From positions 27,647,626 through 27,711,625 of the forward strand of contig CM063110.1 in the NCBI GenBank assembly GCA_031841125.1: a stretch of 64,000 nt of DNA, in the 5' to 3' direction. The DNA comes from Acanthococcus lagerstroemiae. Its lineage: Eukaryota; Arthropoda; Insecta; Hemiptera; Eriococcidae. Made by a program: the position numbers and the translations under genes. Positions 1 through 8,982 of this stretch are shown one piece after another (the stretch's first letter is position 1; the number at the start of each line of letters is the position of its first letter). Below the pieces are notes generated by a model. That model ran no database searches, was not told the origin of the DNA, and was given only the letters and a program-made list of their open reading frames with translations.

Positions 1-740
1 TTTTGAAGAAGGACATTTGCAGCTTTGATTATCGAATGACAAAACTGGTCGGTTTGAAAAAGTTGGGCACTGTGGCGGAGTAATTCTTTGACACTTCGAT
101 GAGGTCAATGTACTTACGATCAGGACCTACACTATAACAGTTTCCTAATACTATTTCGTGGACTGAGTTTTCTTAAATTCTTACCTATATTACCAACAGC
201 AGTGGTGGATCTGGGAATCAGTCTCGAGGAGGGGTCTATTTGGAATTTATAGGACTTACATAGTTTTTCTCCTTTCTCTGCCGCTCGAATATTGGAATTG
301 TTTCTAATCTATACATAACTAATATATCGATGATTAAAAATAATCGATCTATTAATAATCGAAATAATCAAATCAACATCAATAACCTGGCAACCAAAAT
401 AATCGAAGTGATCAATGCATCAATAATCAAGATATTTATAACTAAAATAATCGGTGTCAAGCGATGATGTTCGAGTAAGTGGACCAGCAAAATCTTGGCA
501 ATTTCGATTGATTTAGGCTGACTCTAAATTTGAAACGAGGAAAAAATGTGACTCACTCGCTTTCGATAAGGAGGAGGGAGGAGGAGTACATCTAAGTTAT
601 GTGAGTAAGAATTTATTTTTCCGTTCAAATAGTGATATTGAGTAAATAACACCGAAGTACGTAAGGAAATGAAACACTAAGATTACAAAAATGTTCTTCA
701 GAAAGCAGAAAATAAGCGTACATTTGCTTCCTAGACGACC
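1..740. other. Non-coding AT-rich block with a degenerate AATAATCGA motif
   Basis: No coding potential is visible. From about 300 to 460 the sequence repeatedly uses variants of the short motif AATAATCGA, giving a degenerate simple-repeat stretch. A segment near 205 (CAGTGGTGGATCTGGG) resembles the end of the short G-rich hAT-type MITEs seen later in the window, but I see no partner end. The LINE remnant starts at the right edge of the block. Confidence 0.5.
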
Positions 741-744
741 AGAA

Positions 745-1393
745 ATCCTTCAACTACGTGCAGTGGACCATGATGTGGAAAGCTATGACCTAATTAGGCG
801 CCCCTAAATATCTCATCAAACTGCTGAGAACGCTGTATGGCACCAATCGAGCTCATCCTAAAGTTAACGGAGAGTTAACAGACGAATTTCATGTCCGCAA
901 GGGGATAAGGCATGGATGTATCTTCTCACCCCTCCTCTCCAGTGCCTCAGAAGAGCGCATTATGAGAAGAGCACTGGAAGATTGGACGGGGGCATCTCCA
1001 TTGGAGGACGCAAAATGTCCTACTTGAGTACGCTGACGATACGACGTTACGGGCTGACAGCGAAGAAGAGATGATTGGGCTGCTGGACAGGATCGAAAAA
1101 GCATAAGCGAAAAATAAACAGATCAAAAAGCGAGCTAATGAGCATTGAAAAAGAGGGAATGAAACCACACTGGTGTGAGATCAATGATCAGCGGACTGGA
1201 AGTGATCAGTGAGATAGTGTATCTCGACACGCTAATTACAAACGACGGCAGCTGCGGAAGAGAAACACAACGACGAATAGGTATTGCGAAAACTGCAGTC
1301 TCAAAATTAACTCGTGTATGGACAGACCACGAGATCAGTAAGAATACGAAAATGAAACCAATGAAGACCCTCGTCTTTCCCATCTTGATGCAC
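745..1393 (+). pseudogene. LINE reverse-transcriptase remnant, 5' part
   Basis: Decayed reverse-transcriptase domain of a non-LTR retrotransposon. Across frameshifts and stops one can read, in order, a palm segment (VNGELTDEFHVRKGIRHGC then FSPLL), GGISIGGRKMSY leading into the damaged catalytic box (expected YADD), then thumb-like text EIVYLDTLITNDGSCGRE, RRIGIAKTAVSKLTRVW and KTLVFPILM. The order and wording match endonuclease-reverse-transcriptase LINEs common in insects. The catalytic region is out of frame and several stops interrupt it, so it is dead. The text stops at 1393 and continues at about 4325 after an inserted element, with the next expected residues (SECWTI) present there. Family assignment is by recognition; the exact clade is not certain. 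Confidence 0.8.
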
Positions 1394-2327
1394 TAGGGTG
1401 GCCACTCAAACGTTTCCTAAAAAAAAAAAAAAAAAAAATGAAAAGTGACCGAAAAATGACTAAAATGTCAAGAGTTTTAGCCTCTTGGGGACCAATTTTT
1501 GTGGGACTACGTACACTGTCGGAACAAAATTCTAGTTATTATTCTTTTCCACGAAGCACGTTCGACTCAAAATTCAAAACACTATTATGAACAAATTTGA
1601 AAAATAATGTATAGATTAGGATACTTTTCAAACCCTGATTCATACTTCAAGAAAAATACTATGGTCCAAGAATTCTTCAAAAATGTTCTCACTTTCAAAT
1701 AGCATACATTCATCATTTATAATACTTTATTATCTATTTCACTAATATTTAGCAAGTTTGAAATCTTTTCACCACCTTGAGCAAAATTAGGATCACATTA
1801 AAAGTTCTTTGATTTTAGGAATCTCAAAAATCTCAGAGCTGAAATTTCTGATTGACTCAAAAATTTTAAGAATAAATATTCTGCCATAGCTTAATTGCTC
1901 TCTCGACAACATAACAAAAAATCCAACTTCTCTCTTTCATTAATAGTACAAAGTTCAGTTTTCACTTTCTTAGGTATACAACTACTTCTTTAACAAGTAA
2001 GAGTTCCACTTTGGATTTGTCAAACTTCGCAAAAGAAAAATCAGATTGTTTTATAACACAATAAATTAAGAAGTGTTACATACAGTGAACGCAATTCTGA
2101 ATGCAAAATATAGATTAATATTTCATTCAAATATTCAAACCTTTCAGTCGTATTGGCGAGTAATTGGGGAACTGCATATAAGAATTCCAATTCAGTATTG
2201 TACGTTAGTGTTCTTCAATAAAAAAGAAGAATGAGTTTATACAATCTGTTGTTTAATCGTTTCGGCTTCTCTTTTGATAGGGAACCCAAAAAATATTTTC
2301 TAAATGCAGGACTCTACTCAACTCTGC

Positions 2328-2765
2328 TCAATTATTATTTTTACCAAGTTGATGTAAATCAACCAAGGAACTGAAATACGTTTTGGTAGTTTTACATGCG
2401 GCAATTTCAATTTTTTTTTTGAGTAACACGAAAATCGGCTTCTCTGTTAGAGTATTTATGAATAAAATGACGCAAAGTTCCAACAAATTTTGCAGTTTTG
2501 TTGCCAATTTCATTAAGACCTTTTGAAAAAGCATTATGGACTTTGTGTATGTTGCAAGTCCCTATAAATTTTAGGAACGCCTAACTTTTGCTTTCTCATT
2601 GAATAAACTGAACACTGATTTGTTAACATTGGGACCATTTGAGCCCAACATTAACAAATGTTTCAGTGGCACATGAGCCTTATCCATAGCTGACCAAGTT
2701 GATTGGAAAATGACTTTAGCTTCAGCAGAGCCTCGGAAAATTGTTTCTAAACGAGCAACTATCAC
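2328..2765 (-). pseudogene. hAT-like transposase remnant
   Basis: Two overlapping open segments on the minus strand read as one damaged RNase-H-fold transposase. Reading from 2765 down gives VIVARLETIFRG, then MLGSNGPNVNKSVFSLFNEK, then after a frameshift IGTCNIHKVHNAFSKGLNEI and a KYSNREADF-type segment. The pairing of an S-D/N-GPNVN motif with a following IGTC-LH-VHNAF motif is characteristic of a group of hAT-related transposase-like proteins in animals. Here the Asp of the DGPNVN motif is Asn, and frameshifts and stops are present. I see neither the amino-terminal zinc finger nor the carboxy-terminal dimerisation domain. Its position inside TIRs of hAT type supports the assignment. Confidence 0.65.
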
Positions 2766-3483
2766 CTTGTTCTTACTTTTAGATCAAAATCTAATACATG
2801 CAAATTTGTAACTCTTTCTTATTAACGACATCGGATGGTTCATCATACAGAAGAGAATAATACGAGTAGGTATTACTTTTAATGACATCCTCAATTAAAC
2901 GCCTGTAAAAATATGGACAATAAACTTCTGTTATTAGGTGTCGAACTTCTGTTTTATTTAAAGACCTAATTTCTATTTCTTGAGTTTCGGAAACACGGCA
3001 TTGAATAGAGAAGTTATATCGTCATAGGATCGCAAATTGAGATCACTTGCAACTATACTTTCAGCACCCACCGGATTTCAGCTCTGGTTGTAGCATCATT
3101 ACGACAGAAGAGCTGGATATTAGGAGTAATTGGGACTCGGAATCAAAGTGGCTGACATTTAGCGGATAATTTGTGAACCCTCACCGAGTGAACATGGAGA
3201 AAAAATAAATAGGTCGGGCCGGCAACTGATTAACGTACCTCTCATTTTTTACTTCACCGCACTTCTATTAATTTTGCTACCTGACATTAAATTTTTAATC
3301 GCCAGTTCCAATGTAGCTCCTTACAGTTCAAATTTGTATCGTGTCCGTCATTTCTTAATTTTATAATGAATTTTTTGAAAAACCCGTATTTTCCATTTAC
3401 GGCAATGTTATTTCCGTCTGTGATCACTCGACCTTTCATTAGGAAGTGCACATTAGCGCTCCTACATTCCGTTCCACATCCTA

Positions 3484-4128
3484 ATAGACCTTTTCATGGG
3501 TGACGCCATGAGGAGGACTGTTGCGCAGCTGCTCCAGCACTCGCTGCAATTCGCAGCCTGCAGGGTCCAGCTTTTTTTGTTTACATTCATTTTGCATAAT
3601 ATAAAACCCCTCCATAAGCGAACATTCTTTCTTCTTTGCGAGTCCATAAATATAAAAGAGAGCATTTCTTAATATTGAACGATGATTTAAATCAAAACTA
3701 AATGCTCTTAGATCATAAATAAGCATCCGGAAGCATTAAGAAATGCTCTTTCATATTTATGGACTCGCAAAGAAGATCAAATGAAGGGTAAAGAAACAAA
3801 ACTCGCATTTGCTATTTTACATCAAGGGCGCAAATAGGCAAAATACTGTACACGAGTGCAGGAATATCTTTGCTGCGCCTGTGAATGTGCGATATGTATA
3901 ACATACTCCACGTTCACAGGCGCAGTAAAGATATTCCTGCACCCGTGTACAGTATTTTGCTTATTTGCACCCTTGAAGTAAAATGGCAAATGCGAGTTTT
4001 GATTCTTTACCCTTATTCAAATGTTCGCCTAATTTTACATGTAAAATGAACTTAAACAAAAAAAGCTGGACCCTGATTGCTGCGACTGGCTGGAGCAGCT
4101 GCGCAACAGTCATTCTCATAACGTCCTA
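3484..4128. repeat. Multi-level nested foldback (A-B-B'-C-C'-A')
   Basis: Three inverted-repeat pairs are arranged as A (B B') (C C') A'. A is about 3484-3610, containing GGACTGTTGCGCAGCTGCTC and an AGCTTTTTTTGTTTA segment; its reverse complement A' is about 4030-4128. B (3631-3674, reading TTTGCGAGTCCATAAATAT) pairs with B' (3735-3774). C (3785-3895) pairs with C' (3905-4016) with only a short loop, so C-C' is a near-perfect hairpin with arms of about 110 bp. The arms carry substitutions, so the structure is aged. It sits in the right part of the 1394-4322 element and may be separate MITEs inserted into one another. Confidence 0.8.
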
Positions 4129-4324
4129 TTGCAACACTTAGAGGAACTGATGTAGATGGGACCTGAATTTCCAGTTGAAAGTTTGAAAATTTAACCAAAT
4201 TAGTTTCATGTATTGGAGGAGAAAGATGAAAAAAATGACTTAATTATCACATTTTCTGATGGAAGAAAAAAAAAAGAGAAAAAAAAAGACAAGATTGAAA
4301 AAATGGCCAAGTGGCCAGCCTGCG

Positions 4325-4590
4325 TGACGTACGCGTCGGAATGCTGGACAATCGAAGCCAATGATAGAATCGAATCTTTTGAAATGCTGGCGGAGGATGT
4401 TGAGAATCCCTTGGACCGCACATTGAACAAACAGGTCAGTTATACAAGGGGATAAAAGAGCAGCTAAGCTGCGTCATAAACAGAAGAATCTTGCCACAAA
4501 CAGTTTAGGAGAGACAGTCAGATTGGATAGAGAACGATGGAGAGAAATAGTGGAAGGAACGCGAAGCGCGACATCCTCAATCGGATAAAC
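4325..4590 (+). pseudogene. LINE ORF remnant, 3' part (continuation)
   Basis: Carboxy-terminal LINE text continuing from the 745-1393 fragment. It reads YASECWTIEANDRIESFEML, then a damaged RTNKQ segment, IKEQLSCVINRRIL after a shift, and finally a frame ending DRERWREIVEGTRSATSSIG followed by a stop at about 4588. The last segment matches the RWR-I-RSAT type carboxy terminus of insect endonuclease-reverse-transcriptase LINEs. Frameshifts separate the pieces and the region between INRRIL and the terminus looks shortened. Continuity with 745-1393 is an inference from protein order; the alternative is two independent copies of one family. Confidence 0.72.
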
Positions 4591-4599
4591 GATCTAGAA

Positions 4600-6232
4600 G
4601 AAGACTGATTATTACCCAGGCTCAGTACCAGAACTTGAAGATAGATTCTGTGTTAACCAGTTACATTTTTTTTAATTCTCAGGAGAATATCAGTGAAAAA
4701 ATCTATTTTGGACATTCGGGTAGTTTTATCTTCCAACTTCCACCATCTCCCTTAAAACTAGCTATGATATAGTCTTTTTATTCGGGTTCTATTTCCACCG
4801 GAATCGTTCCCTACATAAAACAGATACGTGGTGCATCGGCAGACGTCTGTACCTATTAAAAGCAATTATTTGATTCAACGAGAAAAGGAAGAGCCAGGGC
4901 GCCAACGGATAACGAACATCTTATACGACTCTCTGCTCTTAGTGTTTGTCCGAGAAAACGATGCCAGAGCCGACTATTTAAGCGGCAATCGAAATTAATA
5001 TAAACAGGCACCGCTACTGTTTCTTAAAACGAATGAGCCACACATCTGGGTATAAATGCATGGCAGTGCGCACGAGGCAGTTCCAACTCAGCTTCATCTT
5101 TTCGGAAATCTCATCCGTCATCTGGTTTCTTCGGATCAGTTTCAAGAAAACTGATCACTCGGCGCACGTAAATCGATTCATTAGGTTATGCAAATTCACA
5201 AAACTAAACACCGAAGAAAATTTTGGAACTTTTCTGTAGTCATGATACGTTAATCCCTTCGAAAGTCTGATGTATGGAAAACTGTATACGAAAGAAAAAA
5301 TGCGACGTCCTATGAGAACACTTACGCGAGAGGGCCTCTGTAAGTTAATATATTTGTTTAAACTCGTATTTTCTCCGAAAGAGGAAATTAAATAGCGAGA
5401 GAGAATATGGGCCCTGGCCCGTGTTTCACAGAAAATATGTTCGAAACGCAACCAGAGCCTTTTAATTACCGAACACATTTATGACAACCACGACCGGTTT
5501 TTAATGCCGCCTGAAGGGGAATAACACCTTTTATTTCACTATAGTAGAAGTACGCTTACATAGCTTTATATTTCGCGTATTCATTGTTCAAAGTATAAAT
5601 TATTGCCGCGAAAGTGCGACAGGCTGAGGCCGGGGTGAATTAAACGAGTCGGTGAATTACCGCCCATGTATAATATACGAAATAAGGCGAATTAGACTTT
5701 TCGCTAAGACGAGTGTGCGGCTTCTCCTTTCGGTGACTTATGCGTTATTAGGGGTGCCGCTAAGATCTCTTTAGTTTTGTGCTACATCTTTTTCCGTATA
5801 CTCGGTTTTCTTGCTTTTTTTTCTTCTTCCTTTTCGAAGAAAACATAACGTCCTTCGCGGTTCCCCAATAAAAGGAAATTACAACGCGTATAAATTCACC
5901 TTAAAACGACGTTAATGAAATTTCTAAGCTTTTTCGCACCCTCACACTGCAGCGCGCGCGAACGCGTGTAAAATTTCGTCGTCCCTTTTTGTCTTTACTA
6001 TTGTTGCTTTTATCCCTTTTAAAATTTACTTCTCTTTCGCGGTTTGGAAACGCGGCTACATTGTTAAGAACGCTCGGGCATTACCCTGATAGATGTTTAC
6101 ATCTCTCACAACAGCCTATTCGTTTTTCACTATTCGATATTTGCAGGTGAAGCTCCTCATGTTGTCACAATTAACCTCAACTTGAACGTTGGATGTTTCG
6201 GGGCACTGTAAACCTTTTGGTTTTCTTGATTC
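4600..6232. other. CpG-rich single-copy-looking block without recognised gene
   Basis: Base composition shifts to mixed sequence with frequent CG dinucleotides, unlike the flanking repeats. A 107-codon open frame on the minus strand (5155-5478) shows no motif I recognise and codes a low-complexity mix of Ser, Arg and Leu; I do not call it a gene. No TIRs, tandem repeats or tRNA-like boxes are evident. Blocks like this often contain non-coding conserved DNA in insect genomes, but that is inference. Confidence 0.4.
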
Positions 6233-6240
6233 GTGTCAGG

Positions 6241-6652
6241 CAGGGATGCGGAAGCCGAACGATACAGCTTCCGCTTCCGGCTTCTAGCCTCCAATTCTCA
6301 TCCAGCTTCTCGCTTCCTGCTTCCAGTCTCAGTATTTATGAACTTCCAACTTCCAATTTTTTTTTTGGCTTCCGGCTTCTAACTTTCAAGTTTTAGCTTT
6401 TTTTACTTATTCTCACCATTTCACTTTCACTAACCTAATTTTTTCTCTCTTTTTCTTCTACTTTTTTCGATTAAAAAAAAAATTTCATAAAATTTTAAGG
6501 AGCCGATTAGAAGCTGAAAAGCTTTCAGCTTCCGCTTCCAGTTTCTAACTCAATCAACTTTCAACTTCTGGCTTCTCAGAATTATCCTAAAACTGCAAAA
6601 ACTTCCGGCTTCTGACTTCTGACTTCCAGCTACTGGCTTCTCCGCATCCCTG
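6241..6652. mobile_element. hAT-type MITE built of iterated CTTCCGGCTTC motifs
   Basis: Ends are CAGGGATGCGGAAGCC (6241-6256) and a right end reading CAGGGATGCGGAGAAGCC on the minus strand. Flanking octamers GTGTCAGG (6233-6240) and GTCTTAGG (6653-6660) match at 6 of 8 positions. The CAGGGATG start and 8-bp duplication fit the hAT superfamily. The body has no coding sequence. It consists almost entirely of degenerate repeats of the terminal motif, on one side as GGCTTCCAGCTTC-like units, around a T/A-rich core at about 6355-6500. It is related in design to the elements at 55981-57185 and 56732-57059. Confidence 0.82.
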
Positions 6653-6732
6653 GTCTTAGGAAGCGGTCAGTTCGTCGTAACTCGTTTATTACGCTACTAT
6701 ATAGGTCACTACTGAGTGACTGACTCATGATT

Positions 6733-6765
6733 CAGTGGCGGATACAGGGGGACCAACCCCCTCCC
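6733..6765. mobile_element. Solo end of a G-rich hAT-type MITE
   Basis: The segment begins CAGTGGCGGATACAGGGGG and then meets a small CCCCCT palindrome. It closely resembles the left end of the MITE class at 30590 and 42027. I find no matching right end within the next several hundred bases, so it is a truncated copy at best. Confidence 0.35.
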
Positions 6766-7064
6766 GAAATATCTAAATCTATCTATAGTGACCTACAGCT
6801 ATTATGTTTTGTCTAGAACATTTATCCGAAGTGATTTTCTGTATCCTCTACTGGACTGATTGCACTAGTTGCAATCATCACGTGTACTGGCCGAGTCGCA
6901 TATCCTGTTTTTTTCAACGGATGAGGGAAAAGTGCGCATCTCACAATGTTAGCAATTCTTGATAACTAGACGATCGCCATAATTGTGAAGTGATAAAGTA
7001 TAACCATTCGGATGATCCTCATTTAAGTTAAAAAATTTCATGTTTCCGATCGGCCTGACCCCTA

Positions 7065-7135
7065 GATGGGTTCCTAATATGAAAAAAAAATCTGCAAAGT
7101 TTGAGCAAAATCGAAAGAAGTTAACTCGTGTTGCA
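7065..7135 (+). repeat. Dispersed repeat, copy 1 (inverted copy at 10192-10265)
   Basis: This stretch, with GCAAAGTTTGAGCAAAATCG followed by an AACTCGTG end and preceded by a TGGGTTCCTAATAT-A-run, recurs in reverse orientation at about 10192-10265 (TTTCTCAAACTTCGCAAAAC). The pair flanks the tandem array and the TIR element between them. Function unknown. Confidence 0.55.
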
Positions 7136-7140
7136 AGTTC

Positions 7141-7242
7141 CGTCTGGTCACCGATGCGATACTCGAAAGGGTAGTTTCCGGGGCCAGTGGTGCGGTGTCT
7201 GAGGAGCTACTTTGGCATGCGTGTATCGCCATACGCTCCACC
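7141..7242 (-). repeat. ~100-bp retroposon family, copy 1
   Basis: One of five copies of a dispersed unit of about 100 bp. Read on the minus strand it begins GGTGGAGCGTATGGCGAT and ends near ATCGCATCGGTGACCAGA, with a conserved middle CGGAAACTACCCTTTCGAG. Similarity to the copies at 31849 and 37540 is high by eye. No clear target-site duplication is visible here. Conceptual translations of these copies are shadows of the repeat and not genes. Confidence 0.8.
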
Positions 7243-7439
7243 AAAAGCAGGGGCAGAAGTACCTATGGAAATTAACATTGATTTTTGAAATTTGAGCTTC
7301 AGTCGCTGGAGAGCCTCCCCAGTTGAGTTTAAATGTCATTTTCTTTCCCATATGAAGGTTCTAAGGGTTACTGAATAATCATTTCAGAGTTTATTTTCCC
7401 TATCTCTTAAACCATTCAGGCTTCACGAGACGGGCCTAA

Positions 7440-8061
7440 TTACCTGTTACTCCGATTTTCCTCAATTTCTGAGTTCTTTGTATGGGTAGCAAGGATTCCT
7501 AGATCGCTGAATCAATTTCAAGGATTTTTTCCCCTCCTTTCAACCCTAGATGCTCCACATGGGCTAATCTCCAATTACTCCATTGTCTTTGATTTCCAAA
7601 AGTTCTTTACGTCGATAGTACGGCTTCTTGGGTCACTAGATCCGTTTCAGTAATTCTGTCTCCCTTCCCCCAACCCTTGAAGCTCTACAGGAAGCCAATC
7701 TCCAATTGCTCCACTATCCCTAATTTCCAAATTATTAATATCAATACTACGGTTTTTTGGTCGCTGAACTCGTTTCAGAGGTCTTTCTCCCTCCCTTCGA
7801 TTCTCGAGGCTCCACAGGAGGCTAGTCTTTTAGTACACCAATTTCCACGTTCTGTACGCATGTAATAAACGTAAATCAGCTCGAGAAAATTCGGGTAGTT
7901 GAAGATTACCTCTCTGTAGAACCTCAGTGGTTGAAGGGAGGGAAAAAAATCCCTGGAACGGATTTAGCGATTTAAAAAACCTTGCTAACGATGTACAGAA
8001 TTGGGAAATTGGGCACATTGGAGTTATTGACGATTAACTCCCTGTGCCTGTGAAGCTTCAA
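7440..8061. repeat. Tandem array of ~126-131-bp monomers with internal orientation switch, left part
   Basis: Monomers contain a CTCCCTCCCTTCGA segment, a CTCCACAGGAGGCTAAT segment, AATCTCCAATTACTCCA, and an AGTACGGTTTTTTGGGT segment leading into GCTGAACTCGTTTCAG. Forward units begin near 7533, 7664 and 7790, giving spacings of 131 and 126 bp. After about 7870 the same monomer appears in reverse orientation (GGTTGAAGGGAGGGAAAAAA at 7929), so the array is head-to-head. It is interrupted at 8062-8665 by an inserted element and resumes at 8666. Confidence 0.75.
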
Positions 8062-8665
8062 CAGGGTAGCCAGTTTTTTTCCTCAGAAAAATTCCCTGAC
8101 TTTCCCAGATTTTTCCAAATTATTTGAATTCAACTGAGTCTGACATAGAAAATTGTACAATACTTTCACGTTTCACCAGCTGCCTGCGTCGACACACGTA
8201 CCCAGACGAGGAGGTGAGGGGTGAGTGAAGAGGAAGCGGGTCCGGCTGTGGGGGACCTGAATTCCAGGCTAGTGCTCGGAGAGCGTGTACCTCGGTCAGT
8301 AGGGAACTCCATCGTGGCACTGGCAGGACGCGCGCACCGGAATCAGTACGGCGAAATGGGGGCTCGGGCCAGCCTCAGAGCGTTCCTCCGGCCACTGATG
8401 TGGTACTCGAAAGGGTAGTTTCCGGGGCCGGAGGTGCGATGTCATAGGGCCACTTTGGCATGCATACATCGCCATACGTCCCACCACGCCATCAATACTT
8501 TGACATCATAAAATTTTCTGCAAAATTTCCTGAATTTTTGATTTTTTTTTCACAGATTCCTGATTTTTTCGATTTTTTTCCAAAATTTCCTCACTTTTCC
8601 CTGATTTTTCCAGGTTTGCTCATATTCCCTGACTTCTCCCGGTTTTCCAGAAACTGGTGACCCTG
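8062..8665. mobile_element. TIR element (CAGGGTAGCCAGTTT ends) with 5-bp TSD
   Basis: Ends: CAGGGTAGCCAGTTT at 8062-8076, and 8651-8665 reads CAGGGTCACCAGTTT on the minus strand (13 of 15). Both flanks carry TTCAA (8057-8061 and 8666-8670). Removing the element and one TTCAA restores GAAGCTTCAAGGGTTGAAG, which fits the surrounding array monomer, so a 5-bp duplication is well supported. Subterminal DNA is made of CCCTGANTTTTCC-like repeats. The middle (about 8121-8500) is foreign: a G/C-rich segment plus a copy of the ~100-bp retroposon. The class is uncertain. The terminus looks hAT-like but a 5-bp TSD is atypical, although a hAT lineage with 5-bp TSDs is known. Confidence 0.78.
8391..8485 (-). 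repeat. ~100-bp retroposon family, copy 2
   Basis: Lies inside the 8062-8665 element. On the minus strand it reads TGGTGGGACGTATGGCGATG at the start and has CGGAAACTACCCTTTCGAGT near the end, matching the family consensus. The last few bases of the family are lost or diverged (ends near CACATCAGTGG). No convincing target-site duplication is seen. Confidence 0.78.
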
Positions 8666-8860
8666 TTCAAGGGTTGAAGAAAGGGGAGGAAGAACCCCTG
8701 AAATATATTTAGCGACCCAAAAATCCTACAATAGACGTAAAGAACTCCGAAATTATTGAATTGAATTATAAATTAACCCCCGTGGAGCTTGAAGGGCCGG
8801 ACGAAGGAGGAAATAACCCCTGAAATGAATTCAGCGACCCTTCAAAACTTCGACCTGAAA
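8666..8860. repeat. Tandem array continuation (reverse-oriented monomers)
   Basis: Right-hand continuation of the array at 7440-8061, in reverse orientation. Units show GGTTGAAGAAAGGGGAGGAA, then CCCCTGAAATATATTTAGCG, then ACGTAAAGAACTCCGAAATT, followed by a second partial unit from about 8790. The DNA on the two sides of 8062-8665 joins without loss at the TTCAA duplication. Confidence 0.7.
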
Positions 8861-8878
8861 GGAATAGTATATTACACA

Positions 8879-8982
8879 CCAAGAGTCAAAAATGAGTGTT
8901 TACATGGCGAGGTGAAATTTGCGAACGAGCGTAGCGAGTGAGCAATTCCCGAGTCATGTAAACTCACTTTTGGCTCTTGTTG
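8879..8982. repeat. Short palindrome at the left of the 8970 TIR element
   Basis: CAAGAGTCAAAAATGAGTG followed by TTTACATG (8879-8906) is the inverted complement of CATGTAAACTCACTTTTGGC followed by TCTTG (8954-8979), apart from small differences. The arms are separated by about 45 bp containing GCGAACGAGCGTAGCGAGTG. It could form a hairpin. It may be the outermost part of the neighbouring TIR element. Confidence 0.65.

Larger units (their letters stand above)
1394..4322. mobile_element. hAT-like transposon inserted in a LINE ORF
   Basis: The ends form imperfect inverted repeats: TAGGGTGGCCACT at 1394-1406, and 4310-4322 reads CAGGCTGGCCACT on the minus strand (11 of 13 match). This is the C/TAGGG-type terminus usual for hAT elements. 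The flanks read TGATGCAC (1386-1393) and TGACGTAC (4325-4332), a 6-of-8 candidate target-site duplication; hAT elements duplicate 8 bp. On this reading two extra bases (4323-4324) lie between the right end and the duplication. Deleting the element joins ...VFPILMH to ...YASECWTI of the LINE ORF, which independently supports the boundaries. A 20-nt A run lies near the left end (1419-1438), hAT-like transposase text lies on the minus strand inside, and a nested foldback occupies the right third. The copy is old and inactive. Confidence 0.72.

Noticed and set aside
1419..1438. A20 run as the poly-A tail of the upstream LINE
   Set aside because: It lies 25 bp inside a hAT-like terminus, and the LINE ORF continues at 4325, so it cannot be that LINE's 3' end.
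7148..8487. Short open frames sharing the peptide RKLPFRV near 7200 and 8400
   Set aside because: The shared peptide is the translation of the ~100-bp retroposon, and the reverse orientation copies translate differently.
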